From CBDBBY01 sp965203215 (GTDB lineage: Bacteria; Pseudomonadota; Alphaproteobacteria; Rhodobacterales; Rhodobacteraceae), in the NCBI GenBank assembly GCA_965203215.1, contig CBDBBY010000001.1:2170001-2234000 (forward strand): a DNA stretch of 64,000 nucleotides, given 5' to 3'. Under the pieces are notes generated by a model, which was not told where the DNA came from, searched no databases, and was given only the letters and a program-made list of their open reading frames with translations. Made by a program: the position numbers and the translations under genes. Of this stretch, positions 45,280-54,438 are shown one piece after another (positions within the stretch are counted from its first letter, which is position 1; the number at the start of each line of letters is the position of its first letter).

Positions 45280-45864
45280 TCAGTAAGGACCGGCCCGCCC
45301 GCGCCGATCACTTCGGAGATTCGCGTACAAAACGTGGTTGCTCCATCTGCCTGCTATCTCCAGATAGCTTTGAGCCACGCCTTCGTACTTGAAGCCTGTC
45401 TTTTCCAGCAGCCCGCGGGACGGACGGTTGTTCGGAAGGCAGGCCGCTTCCATCCGACTGAGATCCAATTCCGTGAATGCAAAATGCACAACTGCGAGAA
45501 TCGCTTCCCGCATGAATCCTTGACGCGCGTAAGGTTGTCCGATCCAGTACCCCAAAGTTCCGGATTGGGAAGCGCCGTACCGAACGTGGTCCAGCGTAAT
45601 GCCGCCCACCATGACTTCGTCGGCTTGGCGGATCAAAAAGAATGGCGCCGCCGACCTGTTCGCAACTGACTTTTGCGCCCAGTTCACTCTGTTGACGAAT
45701 GCATTTCGGCCAAGGTGATCGTCCGCCCAGGTCGGTTCCCACTTCTCAAGAAACGCTCGGCTGGACTTGCGCAAGTCATGCCATTCGGCAAAGTCGGACT
45801 GCTTCGGAAGTCTGAGCTCCAGTCGATCCGTTATCAGTACGGGCGACTTGTTCCGCAACAACAT
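45280..45864 (-). CDS. rimJ: RimJ/RimL-type GNAT acetyltransferase
   Basis: A 194-residue GNAT protein. It opens LITDRLELRLPKQSDFAEWHDLR and contains GTLGYWIGQPYARQGFMREAILAVVHFAF and ACLPNNRPSRGLLEKTGFKYEGVAQSYLEI, the blocks of RimJ N-terminal acetyltransferases that modify ribosomal proteins. The start overlaps the last base of pepR. Its place after pepR and thrC is conserved in alphaproteobacteria. Confidence 0.85.
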   Translation of the reverse strand: MLLRNKSPVLITDRLELRLPKQSDFAEWHDLRKSSRAFLEKWEPTWADDHLGRNAFVNRVNWAQKSVANRSAAPFFLIRQADEVMVGGITLDHVRYGASQSGTLGYWIGQPYARQGFMREAILAVVHFAFTELDLSRMEAACLPNNRPSRGLLEKTGFKYEGVAQSYLEIAGRWSNHVLYANLRSDRRGRAGPY

Positions 45865-47126
45865 TACGCGGCGAGCCGCTCGACAAGTTCGGCGCCGGTC
45901 GGCGCCGCGGATATGGGGCCGTAAAATGCGCTGGCGGACTTGGCGCCCTCGACGAGACCCCGAGCGTAGCTCCGGGCCTTTTTTGCATCCACGGCATCGA
46001 ATTTGGCGATGATCCTGTCGATCTCCTCGACCTCGCCCAATATCGAAAGCGAATTGCCCAGCCGTTCAACCCTGAACATGGGACTCTCCAACGCCATCAA
46101 CGATCCTGCCCTGATTTGAGCCCGCGCCCGCTCCACCTCTTTGTCCTCCAAGTCTTCGGCCGACCTCCTGATCTCGTCGATGCACAATCGCGCAAGGTCG
46201 CCGAGGTTGTCTTCGGAGGTGCTCGCGTGAACGACGAGCATTCCGGTATCCGAATGCGGGATCGCTTGCGCGGAAATCGAATAGCAAAGCCCGCGCTTCT
46301 CTCTCGCTTCCGTGAACAATCTGGACGCGGCTCCCCCGCCCAGCGCCCCTGCGTAGATTCTCGACGCGTAGCTCAAATCGTCCCTCAGCTTCGGGGCTTC
46401 GAATGCAAGCGCATACTGAGCGAGCTCCATGTCCTTCTCGCGGCGGAACTCGCCGCTCTCGAAGCAGGAGGATTCCGCCTCCGGGCGCGCCGCGCTGTCC
46501 AATTCCCCGAAGTACTGGCCTGCGAATTCAAGAACCGCCTCATGATCGACCGAGCCGGCCGCAGCCAGAACCATCCTGCCGGGGCGATAATGCTCTCGGA
46601 CGAAGCGAATCAGATCGGCCCTCTTGAAACCCGAGACCAGTTCGGTCGTGCCGATGATCGATCGTCCGAACGATTGCGTCGGATATGCGGTGCTCTGCAG
46701 CGCTTCGAACACGACTTCTTCCGGGATGTCCTCGATTTCGCCGATCTCGTGGAGAATGACGTTCCGCTCAAGCTCAAGCTCGCCGGGATCGAAGACTGAA
46801 TTGAGCGCGATGTCCGCAATCAGTTCTATCGCGAGCGGGACGTCCTTTTCCAAAACGCGCGCGATAAAGGCGGTGACTTCCTTTCCGGTATACGCATTGA
46901 GGCTTCCGCCGACCTCTTCGATGGATTCAGAGATTTGAAATGCGGACCGCGTCGACGTGCCCTTGAACGCCATGTGCTCAAGAAAATGCGCGACTCCGTT
47001 CTGCTCGGCGCGCTCATGCCGCGCGCCGACGGACAGATAAAGCCCCAGCGCTGCGGAGCGCAGTCCGGGCATGCGTTCCGTAGCGACACGGAATCCGTTG
47101 GGCAGAGTGCTGATGCGGGCGGTCAA
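45864..47126 (-). CDS. M16 family zinc peptidase (PepR / mitochondrial processing peptidase-like)
   Basis: A 420-residue pitrilysin-type protease. The inverted zinc motif HFLEH is at residues 47-51 (NGVAHFLEHMAFKG), with the downstream Glu in ELELERNVILHEIGEIEDIPEE. The second M16 domain occupies about 165-400 with GGGAASRLFTEAREKRGLCYSI. The family includes the ancestor-like relatives of the mitochondrial processing peptidase beta subunit. It overlaps thrC by 4 bases. Confidence 0.9.
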   Translation of the reverse strand: MTARISTLPNGFRVATERMPGLRSAALGLYLSVGARHERAEQNGVAHFLEHMAFKGTSTRSAFQISESIEEVGGSLNAYTGKEVTAFIARVLEKDVPLAIELIADIALNSVFDPGELELERNVILHEIGEIEDIPEEVVFEALQSTAYPTQSFGRSIIGTTELVSGFKRADLIRFVREHYRPGRMVLAAAGSVDHEAVLEFAGQYFGELDSAARPEAESSCFESGEFRREKDMELAQYALAFEAPKLRDDLSYASRIYAGALGGGAASRLFTEAREKRGLCYSISAQAIPHSDTGMLVVHASTSEDNLGDLARLCIDEIRRSAEDLEDKEVERARAQIRAGSLMALESPMFRVERLGNSLSILGEVEEIDRIIAKFDAVDAKKARSYARGLVEGAKSASAFYGPISAAPTGAELVERLAA

Positions 47127-48523
47127 GTCGAGCGCCTTTCCTTAATCACAGACTTCAATTCTTCAAGGTCGTTCGCCGCGCGGCGAATGCGCTCCGGCTT
47201 CTCCCCAATGTCCGCCATCCGCTTCGGCAATTCGACATGCACTCCGCTCGCCTGCTCGACCGCATCGGGGAATTTGGCCGGATGCGCGGTCGCCAGCGCG
47301 ACGACCGGCACGCCGGACTTGCGTTCGAATTCCTTCGCGACCTTTATTCCGACCGCGGTATGCGGGCAAACCACTTCGCCTGTCTCCTCGTAGACGCTCC
47401 GAATTGCAGAATGGGTCTCCGCTTCGGAGCACCGGCCGCTCCCGAAGGTCTCCTGAATCCGGGAAAGCGCCTTTCGGCTTATGCTGAAGCCGCCCGACTT
47501 GAGCGAATCCATATATTCGCCGACAGACGACGCGTTCCTTCCTTCCGCTTCGAACAGGGCTCGCTCGAAATTCGAACTGACCTGAATGTCCATCGACGGG
47601 CTTATGGACTCCAATACCGCCGACTTCCTGTATTCCCCCGACGCGAGCGCGCGGTGCAGAATGTCGTTTTGATTCGTCGCGACGACAAGGCGGTCGATCG
47701 GAAGACCCATGAGTTTCGCCGCGTAGCCGGCGAAGACGTCGCCGAAATTTCCGGTGGGGACCGTGAAAGCGACCTTTCGTTCGGGAGAGCCCAGCGCCAA
47801 TGCCGAGGCGAAGTAGTAGACGATCTGCGCCACGATCCGAGCCCAGTTGATGGAATTCACGCCGCTCAAACGCATTTCGCTTCGAAAATCCGCATCGTTG
47901 AACATGCGCTTGACGAGCGCCTGGCAATCGTCGAAATGGCCGTCGACGGCGATCGCATGCACATTGGCGTCGTCCGGCGTCGTCATTTGCCGCCGCTGGA
48001 TCTCGGAAACGCGCCCATGCGGATACAGGATGAACACGTCGACGAATTCGCTTCCCCGGAACGCTTCGATCGCCGCCGAGCCGGTGTCTCCGCTCGTCGC
48101 GCCTATGATCGTCATTCGCTCGCCGCGCCGCCGCAGCACGGTCTCGAACATTCGCCCCACGAGCTGCATCGCGAAGTCCTTGAAGGCGAGCGTCGGCCCA
48201 TGAAACAATTCCAGCAGGAACAAATCGGTTCCGATCTGGATGAGAGGGCACTTCGCTTCATGCCCGAACCGCTCGTAGGCATCATGAGCCATCGAACGGA
48301 GTTCATCTTCGGGAAATGCGTCGCCGGTGAACGGCTTCACGACGCGGCAGGCGATCTCCGAATAAGGTTTGCCGGCCAATGCGGCAAGATCCTTGCGAGA
48401 GAACGTCGGCCAGCTCTCCGGGACGTAAAGACCGCCGTCGTCGGCCAGTCCCGCGAGCATCGTCTCCTCGAATCCCAGACGGGGAGCTTCGCCCCGCGTC
48501 GAAATGTAGCGCATTTCAGACAA
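47123..48523 (-). CDS. thrC: Threonine synthase
   Basis: A 466-residue PLP enzyme converting O-phosphohomoserine to threonine. It opens MRYISTRGEAPRLGFEETMLAGLADDGGLYVPE, has the PLP lysine in HGPTLAFKDFAMQ, TIIGATSGDTGSAAIEAFRG and FTVPTGNFGDVFAGYAAKLMGLPI. The length fits the long bacterial type. Overlaps surf1 by 8 bases and pepR by 4, so it is translated within the cytochrome oxidase operon. Confidence 0.95.
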   Translation of the reverse strand: MSEMRYISTRGEAPRLGFEETMLAGLADDGGLYVPESWPTFSRKDLAALAGKPYSEIACRVVKPFTGDAFPEDELRSMAHDAYERFGHEAKCPLIQIGTDLFLLELFHGPTLAFKDFAMQLVGRMFETVLRRRGERMTIIGATSGDTGSAAIEAFRGSEFVDVFILYPHGRVSEIQRRQMTTPDDANVHAIAVDGHFDDCQALVKRMFNDADFRSEMRLSGVNSINWARIVAQIVYYFASALALGSPERKVAFTVPTGNFGDVFAGYAAKLMGLPIDRLVVATNQNDILHRALASGEYRKSAVLESISPSMDIQVSSNFERALFEAEGRNASSVGEYMDSLKSGGFSISRKALSRIQETFGSGRCSEAETHSAIRSVYEETGEVVCPHTAVGIKVAKEFERKSGVPVVALATAHPAKFPDAVEQASGVHVELPKRMADIGEKPERIRRAANDLEELKSVIKERRST

Positions 48524-49271
48524 TTCGGCTGCTCCGCTTGGAATTCGGTGGACGGGTATTACGCCAAATCCAGAATCCTGTCATCCCCAGCCAGATCGCA
48601 GCGAGCGAAAACCAGGTGACGGCATACTGGAAATGATCGTTCGGAATGCCTGAGCTGCTGACCGGCCATGATACGACGCCTTCGGGAGCGGATGAATCGC
48701 GCCTTGCGACTATCAGCACCGGCTCGGCGCCCAACGCGTCCGCCATCGCCTGAACGTCGCGGGCGTACCAGATGGCCCCGTCGGGCTCCGGGGTGAAAAG
48801 GCGGTCGAACTCGTCAGGCCATTGCAGGTTTCCCAAGACTTCGGCGTCCGGGTTCGTGCCTCGGTCGCCGTTCCTGAGCCGCGCAGGGAGGTGTCCTCTA
48901 TCGAGCATGACGGTTCGGCCTTCGGTTTCGAAAGGGACGATCAGCCTGAAGCCCGGACCAAGACCCCGTCTGCTCGTCTGCACCAGAATTTCGCCCTCGC
49001 CCGTCCGACCGGACGCTTCAACGGAAAGGTAATTGTCCCGAATCGGATCCGGGAATTCAGGGAGCGTCACGGGCGGGGCCGATATCCTCGCGTCCATTGT
49101 GGAAAGAACGCCCTGCTTCCACTCGAGCCTCTGCACCTGCCAAATGCCCAAGCCGACCAAAATCGACGCGCCCAGCGCGCCGACGAGAAGCGCGAACGCT
49201 GCCTTATGGAATCTCCCCCCGGCCGGCTCGGCGTCACTCGCGTTGAAAGGATGCTTCGGCTCACCTGACAA
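48516..49271 (-). CDS. SURF1 family cytochrome oxidase assembly protein
   Basis: A 251-residue membrane protein with an N-terminal TM (AFALLVGALGASILVGLGIWQVQRLEWK) and a C-terminal TM (YAVTWFSLAAIWLGMTGFWI). The SURF1 hallmarks GIWQVQRLEWK and the C-terminal NDHFQYAVTWF are present. SURF1 helps insert heme a into subunit I of aa3 oxidase. It lies between coxC and thrC, as usual in this class. Confidence 0.92.
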   Translation of the reverse strand: MSGEPKHPFNASDAEPAGGRFHKAAFALLVGALGASILVGLGIWQVQRLEWKQGVLSTMDARISAPPVTLPEFPDPIRDNYLSVEASGRTGEGEILVQTSRRGLGPGFRLIVPFETEGRTVMLDRGHLPARLRNGDRGTNPDAEVLGNLQWPDEFDRLFTPEPDGAIWYARDVQAMADALGAEPVLIVARRDSSAPEGVVSWPVSSSGIPNDHFQYAVTWFSLAAIWLGMTGFWIWRNTRPPNSKRSSRIV

Positions 49272-49288
49272 TTGTCGAATTCAATTCT

Positions 49289-50086
49289 TCATCCGCCCCA
49301 AATGTAGACCGCGGCGAACAGGAACAGCCAAACGACATCGACAAAGTGCCAGTACCAGGCAGCCGTCTCGTAGCCGATATGCGCGGTCGGCGTGAAATGG
49401 CCCATCATGCCGCGAACCATGCAGACTGCGAGAAATACGGTTCCGATGATGACGTGCGCCCCGTGGAAGCCGGTCGCCATGAAGAAGGTGGCGCCGTAGA
49501 TGTTGCCGGAATAGCTGAACGCGGCGTGGGCGTACTCGTACGCTTGGAGAGCCGTGAATGCGCAGCCCAGAACGATCGCTAGAATAAGTCCGTTCACGAA
49601 GTCTTTTCTGTTGTTCGCATGGGCGATCGCGTGATGCGCCCAAGTTGCCGCCGCGCCCGAACTCAGCAGGATCAGCGTATTGATCAACGGCAAGTGCCAA
49701 GGGTCGAAGGTCTCGATTCCCGCAGGCGGCCAGACGCCGCCCGATCCCTCCTCCATCGGATAGAGGGCGTGCTTGAAGAAATTCCAGAACCATGCGCTGA
49801 AAAACATGATTTCCGACATGACGAACAAGATGAAGCCGTAGCGCAGGCCGATCTGCACGACCGGCGTATGATCGCCCGAGTGCGACTCTTTGATCACGTC
49901 CGTCCACCAGGCGACCATAGTGTACGCGATGATCGCGAGGCCGGCCAACATCACCCACGGGCCGTAATCCTGGAAGAACAGAACGGCGCCGAACAGCATC
50001 GTGAAGCCGCCGACCGCTCCGATGAACGGCCAGATCGAAGGATTCAGAATATGATAGTCGTGTTGGTTCCCATGCGCCATTTTCAA
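49289..50086 (-). CDS. coxC: Cytochrome c oxidase subunit III
   Basis: A 265-residue inner-membrane protein with seven TMs. Typical blocks are YHILNPSIWPFIGAVGGF, the WTDVIKESHSGDHT loop, SEIMFFSAWFWNFF, TLILLSSGAAATWAHHA and TGFHGAHVIIGT, ending in AWYWHFVDVVWLFLF. It overlaps the cox11 stop by 4 bases. Confidence 0.96.
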   Translation of the reverse strand: MKMAHGNQHDYHILNPSIWPFIGAVGGFTMLFGAVLFFQDYGPWVMLAGLAIIAYTMVAWWTDVIKESHSGDHTPVVQIGLRYGFILFVMSEIMFFSAWFWNFFKHALYPMEEGSGGVWPPAGIETFDPWHLPLINTLILLSSGAAATWAHHAIAHANNRKDFVNGLILAIVLGCAFTALQAYEYAHAAFSYSGNIYGATFFMATGFHGAHVIIGTVFLAVCMVRGMMGHFTPTAHIGYETAAWYWHFVDVVWLFLFAAVYIWGG

Positions 50087-50682
50087 CTCTCCTCAGAACC
50101 GGGTTCGTCTGCGCGCGCCTGCGCCGATGTCGGGCTGAGACCGCCGCCGGCCGGCAAGTCGATCCGATGGAAGGTGTAGGACAACGTGATCGTGCCGACC
50201 GATCCCGCTTCCGGATCATTCACTATATCGGGGTCGACGAAAAACGAAACCGGCATCTGCACGCTTTCCCCCGGCTGCAGGACCTGCTCCTCGAAACAGA
50301 AGCATTGCACCTTCACGAAATATCCGCCAGCGCTGAACGGATGGACATTGTAGCTCGCCGCGCCGGCGACCGCTACGCTGGTGGGATTATGCGCTTCGTA
50401 GAACGCAAGGCCGCTCTCGCCGATGCGCAATTTCATTTTGCGTTCCAAGGGGCGGAACTCCCAAGGCATGCCGCGCTCTTTGGATGCGTCGAAGCGGACC
50501 GTGATTGTGCGATCCAGCGCTTCGGCGCTTCCCGCTTCCGCCCGCAGAGTGGCGCCGCCGAATCCCGTGACGCGGCAGAACCAATCATAGAGAGGAACGA
50601 ACCCCCAGGAAGCTGCGCACATGAGGGCGGCGACAGCTCCCAGCCGCACCATCATTGCTTTGTTGCGAGTTCCGACCGACAT
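50083..50682 (-). CDS. ctaG: Cytochrome c oxidase assembly protein Cox11 (CtaG)
   Basis: A 199-residue copper chaperone anchored by one N-terminal TM (GAVAALMCAASWGFVPLYDWFCRVTGFGG). The periplasmic domain delivers CuB to subunit I and has the copper-binding CFCFEEQVL motif, preceded by YFVKVQ. The C-terminal ITLSYTFHRI is family-typical. Overlaps coxC by 4 bases. Confidence 0.95.
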   Translation of the reverse strand: MSVGTRNKAMMVRLGAVAALMCAASWGFVPLYDWFCRVTGFGGATLRAEAGSAEALDRTITVRFDASKERGMPWEFRPLERKMKLRIGESGLAFYEAHNPTSVAVAGAASYNVHPFSAGGYFVKVQCFCFEEQVLQPGESVQMPVSFFVDPDIVNDPEAGSVGTITLSYTFHRIDLPAGGGLSPTSAQARADEPGSEES

Positions 50683-50686
50683 CGAG

Positions 50687-50896
50687 TCAATCCAACAGCG
50701 ACGGCCTGATGGCGTGATCGAATGCCTCCAGCATGTGTCCGCTGGACAGCTTCACGATCGTGATTGCGAAAACAAGCATTACGAACGCCCCGAGGACTCC
50801 CGCGATCCACATGTTTCTGGAACGACGACGCGAGTGAAGCTCATGCTCCTGAAAGAACGGTCCATTCAGATCCATGCCGGCCATCCCGAAATCCAA
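50687..50896 (-). CDS. CoxF-like small cytochrome oxidase assembly protein
   Basis: A 69-residue protein with one TM (MWIAGVLGAFVMLVFAITIVKL) after a basic stretch HSRRRSRN. Small proteins of this build (CoxF/CtaK-like) lie between ctaB and cox11 in many alphaproteobacteria. The start overlaps the end of ctaB by 31 bases in another frame. Function is not established; the place in the operon is the main evidence. Confidence 0.72.
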   Translation of the reverse strand: MDFGMAGMDLNGPFFQEHELHSRRRSRNMWIAGVLGAFVMLVFAITIVKLSSGHMLEAFDHAIRPSLLD

Positions 50897-51828
50897 TCGC
50901 TGCCCGAACGGAGCGCCGCGTCAATTGCCAACGCGCCGAAGGAAAAGAACAAATATCCCAGAGAGAGGTTGAAAAACCCCTTTTCCGCCTTCCAACCGTC
51001 GCTTTTCGACGCCGCCTCGCCCCTTCGCAAGAGCTGCAGCGAGCGAGCTGTGAACATGAAGTTGGCGATGAGGCTGACAAAGAAGAATGCCGGTCCGCCG
51101 ATTCCGCTGAACGCGATCAGGAGCGAAACGGGAATCAACGACGCGGAATACGCGAAAATCATTCTGCGCGCGGCGGCGTCGCCTCGCACAACCGGAAGCA
51201 TCGGTATGCCGGCGCGGGTGTAGTCGTTCTTCGCGAACAAGGCCAGAACCCAGAAATGGGGCGGCGTCCACAAAAAAATCAGCAGAAACATGAGCACCGC
51301 CTCAATCGAGACGCCGGCGGTCGCGACGGCCCAGCCGATCACCGGGGGAAACGCACCCGCAGCGCCGCCGATCACGATGTTCTGCGGCGTGCGCCGCTTC
51401 AGAAACATCGTGTAGACGACCGCATAGAAAAATATCGTGAAAGCCAGCAACGCCGCGGATTGCAGGTTCGCAGTCAGCCCGAGCATGACGACCGAAAAGC
51501 CCGACAGCCAAAGCCCGATGTAGAGTGCGGTCTCACGCGATACTGCACCCGACGGTACCGGTCGGCGTCGTGTCCTTCGCATCGTCGCATCAATATCGGA
51601 ATCCCACCACATGTTGAGCGCTCCCGACGCGCCGGCTCCGACGGCCACGAACAGGATGGATGCGATCGCGATCAACGGGTGCACTTGCCCGGGAGCGACG
51701 ACAAGCCCGACTGCGGCCGTGAAGACCACAAGCGACATTACGCGCGGCTTCAACAGGGCGAACAGGTCGCCCATTTCCGCTTCGCGAGGCGTCTCGATCA
51801 TTGTTGCGCTGGATGAAGCCGAACTCAT
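50866..51828 (-). CDS. ctaB: Protoheme IX farnesyltransferase (heme o synthase)
   Basis: A 320-residue polytopic enzyme that farnesylates heme b for aa3 oxidase. The prenyl-diphosphate motif is NMWWDSDIDATMRRTRRRP, and YTMFLKRRTPQNIVIGGAAGAFPPVIGW plus LWTPPHFWVLAL are UbiA/CtaB hallmarks. I chose the ATG at 51828, 37 bases after the coxB stop; the frame is open 33 codons upstream into coxB. Confidence 0.95.
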   Translation of the reverse strand: MSSASSSATMIETPREAEMGDLFALLKPRVMSLVVFTAAVGLVVAPGQVHPLIAIASILFVAVGAGASGALNMWWDSDIDATMRRTRRRPVPSGAVSRETALYIGLWLSGFSVVMLGLTANLQSAALLAFTIFFYAVVYTMFLKRRTPQNIVIGGAAGAFPPVIGWAVATAGVSIEAVLMFLLIFLWTPPHFWVLALFAKNDYTRAGIPMLPVVRGDAAARRMIFAYSASLIPVSLLIAFSGIGGPAFFFVSLIANFMFTARSLQLLRRGEAASKSDGWKAEKGFFNLSLGYLFFSFGALAIDAALRSGSDWISGWPAWI

Positions 51829-51865
51829 TGGACGTTCCCGCGATGCCCCTTCACAGTTCGCCGGC

Positions 51866-52723
51866 TCAATTGGAGGCGGTCTGCTGCAGGCGCGGAATGC
51901 CTCCATATTCTTCGATGGCGGCGTCAAGCCATTCCTCGTATGCGCTTTGGCTCACGACTTTGACCGTGATCGGCATATAGGAGTGGTCCTTTCCGCAAAG
52001 CTCCGAGCACTGGCCGAAATATATGCCTTCCTGCTCGGGCTTGAACCAAAGGCCTGCAAGCCGCCCGGGAACTCCGTCCTGCTTCACGCCGAAAGAAGGC
52101 ACGGTCCAAGCGTGGATCACATCTGAAGCGGTCACATTCACAACGACGGTGTTGTCGACCGGCAGCACCAAGGCCGTGTCGGTTGCGAGCAGATACTCAT
52201 CCCGAGAGTAGCCGTACTCCTCAAGCTGGTCTTTCTGCAGCATGAAGCTGTCGAACGCAAGTTCGTGGTCAGGATACTCGTAGGTCCAGTACCATTGGTT
52301 GCCGGTTGCCTTTATCGTGATGTCGGCCTCCGGAATGCGCTGCTGCTTGAGCAACATCGGCAACGAAACCACTCCGATCCCCACCAGAATGATTATCGGA
52401 ATCACCGTCCACGCAAGTTCGAAACGCAGATTGTGCGTGAATTTGGCCGGAACGGGATTCACGCGGCTGTTGTACCTCACGATCACCCAGAGCAGCAGTC
52501 CCAGGACGAAAGCGCAAATCGCCGCGATGATGTAATTGAGCAGCCGGTCCAGCCAGTCGATGTCGCGGGCCACCTCGGTAACGGCGGGTTGGAAGCCGTA
52601 TTCGTCCGGCCTCGGCCGTCCGATTATCTCGAGCTCCTGACCGACATCCACGCCCAGCGCGCCGGAGGCGGCGACGGCCGCTCCCAACGCCGCCAAGCTG
52701 AATATGTAACGCTTAGAGTTCAT
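51866..52723 (-). CDS. coxB: Cytochrome c oxidase subunit II
   Basis: A 285-residue subunit with a signal sequence (MNSKRYIFSLAALGAAVAASGA), two TMs (LLNYIIAAICAFVLGLLLWVIV and LAWTVIPIIILVGIGVVSLPML) and a CuA cupredoxin domain. The CuA ligands are in GQCSELCGKDHSYMP and the upstream VIHAWTVPSFGVKQDGVPGR; GNQWYWTYEYPD is the aromatic electron-entry patch. It is first gene of the minus-strand oxidase operon and divergent from tldD. No subunit I gene follows it in the window. Confidence 0.95.
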   Translation of the reverse strand: MNSKRYIFSLAALGAAVAASGALGVDVGQELEIIGRPRPDEYGFQPAVTEVARDIDWLDRLLNYIIAAICAFVLGLLLWVIVRYNSRVNPVPAKFTHNLRFELAWTVIPIIILVGIGVVSLPMLLKQQRIPEADITIKATGNQWYWTYEYPDHELAFDSFMLQKDQLEEYGYSRDEYLLATDTALVLPVDNTVVVNVTASDVIHAWTVPSFGVKQDGVPGRLAGLWFKPEQEGIYFGQCSELCGKDHSYMPITVKVVSQSAYEEWLDAAIEEYGGIPRLQQTASN

Positions 52724-52883
52724 CGGCGCCGTCCCATGAAACTTGAACCGACCGCAGTCCGCCCGGTATAGAATCCCATATTGTTCAGAGCGACCCAAGA
52801 CCATATATGGCATTCATTCGCAAGCACCCGATGCCTTCAATCTTGCGGCATCGGACTTTGCCTTTCAGCAGAAGCGGACGCGC

Positions 52884-54311
52884 ATGAACTCCGACACCAC
52901 AGGCTTCCGGCCTTTCGAAACGATGATTGACAAGGAAGGCGCGCTCGCGGTCCTCCGCCACACCTCGGGAGGCGCGGACGACTGCGAGCTGTTTCTTGAA
53001 CGGCGACGGGCGGAGATCCTTTCCTTCGACGACGGGCGGGTGCGCCACGCCAGCTACAGCGCCCGCGAAGGATTCGGCCTGCGCGCGGTTCGGGGGGAGA
53101 CCGCCGGCTACGCGCATTCGACCGAGATCACCGAAGACGCGTTGAAGCGCGCGGGCGAGACCGCGAGGCTGGCGGTCCGGGAAGGAGGGGGCTCGATGGC
53201 TCCTGCTCCCCGAAGGACAAACAAGAAACTCTACTCCAGCAACGATCCGGTGGACGAAATCGACTTCCCCCGGAAAATCCGGCTGCTGAAGGAAATGGAT
53301 GCGTACATGCGCGGCTTGGACAAGCGCGTCGTGCAGGCGACGGCGACGATTTCGGCGTCCATGCAGGAAATCGAGATTCTTCGGGCGGACGGCGTATCAA
53401 TGGCGGACGCGCGCCCGATGTCGCAGATCCGGGTCTCGGTCATCGTAGAAGAGAACGGACGTCGCGAAACCGGGTCGAACGCCGAAGGCGGCAGATTCGA
53501 ACTTGCCGGAATCATTTCCGAGGATGCCTGGAGGGCCGCGGCGCGAGAGGCGCTGCGTATCGCGCTCGTCAACCTTGATGCGGAAAGAGCGCCGGCGGGC
53601 GTGATGGATGTGGCTCTCGGCCCGGGATGGCCCGGGATCCTGCTGCACGAAGCTGTCGGCCACGGCCTTGAGGGGGATTTCAATCGCAAGGAGACTTCGG
53701 CATTCGCCGGATTGCTTGGCCAAAGGGTCGCATCTCCGGGCGTGACGGTTCTGGACGACGGGACGATCGCGGACAGGCGCGGCTCGATCACGATCGACGA
53801 CGAAGGCACGCCGAGCCGCTCCAACGTCCTGATCGAAGACGGAATTCTCGTCAACTACATGCAGGATCGGCAGAACGCCCGACTCATGGGCAGAGAGCCG
53901 ACCGGCAACGGGCGCAGGGAATCGTACGAGCATGCTCCCATGCCAAGGATGACGAACACTTTCATGCTCGGCGGCGACGGCGAGCCAAGCGACATAGTGG
54001 CCGAAATCAAGGACGGCATCTACGCGGTCGGGTTCGGCGGCGGCCAAGTAGACATAACCAACGGCAACTTCGTATTTTCGTGCACCGAAGCTTACCGTGT
54101 CAGGAACGGCAAGGTGGGCGCGCCCATCAGCAACGCCGCGCTGATCGGAGACGGCCCGACAGCGCTCAAGCACATCCGGGCGATCGGAAACGATCTGCAG
54201 CTTGATCCGGGCGTCGGCATGTGCGGCAAATCCGGACAATGGGTTCCGGTCGGAGTCGGAATACCGACAGTGCTGATCGGAGGGCTGACGGTCGGAGGGC
54301 AGGCCGCCTGA
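52884..54311 (+). CDS. tldD: Metalloprotease TldD
   Basis: A 475-residue TldD/PmbA-family peptidase. The zinc motif HEAVGHGLEGD is at residues 255-265 (H255-E256-x3-H260), in LLHEAVGHGLE after GPGWPGI. The C-terminal block FGGGQVDITNGNFVFSCTEAYRVRNGK and GMCGKSGQWVPVGVGIPT supply the third ligand region. TldD/E complexes process modified peptides such as microcin precursors and CcdA. I chose the ATG at 52884; the frame is open 47 codons upstream. Divergent from coxB, a conserved arrangement. Confidence 0.93.
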   Translation: MNSDTTGFRPFETMIDKEGALAVLRHTSGGADDCELFLERRRAEILSFDDGRVRHASYSAREGFGLRAVRGETAGYAHSTEITEDALKRAGETARLAVREGGGSMAPAPRRTNKKLYSSNDPVDEIDFPRKIRLLKEMDAYMRGLDKRVVQATATISASMQEIEILRADGVSMADARPMSQIRVSVIVEENGRRETGSNAEGGRFELAGIISEDAWRAAAREALRIALVNLDAERAPAGVMDVALGPGWPGILLHEAVGHGLEGDFNRKETSAFAGLLGQRVASPGVTVLDDGTIADRRGSITIDDEGTPSRSNVLIEDGILVNYMQDRQNARLMGREPTGNGRRESYEHAPMPRMTNTFMLGGDGEPSDIVAEIKDGIYAVGFGGGQVDITNGNFVFSCTEAYRVRNGKVGAPISNAALIGDGPTALKHIRAIGNDLQLDPGVGMCGKSGQWVPVGVGIPTVLIGGLTVGGQAA

Positions 54312-54438
54312 AGCCGCGATGACCGCCGCGGCGCTACTTTCGCCAAGCGGGCGCAATAATCTTCAAAGCCTGCGACGACGTCCGCCAAGCGGAATGGCCT
54401 TCTTCCGTGTCGGGACTTTGGCGCATTCATCCTGATCC

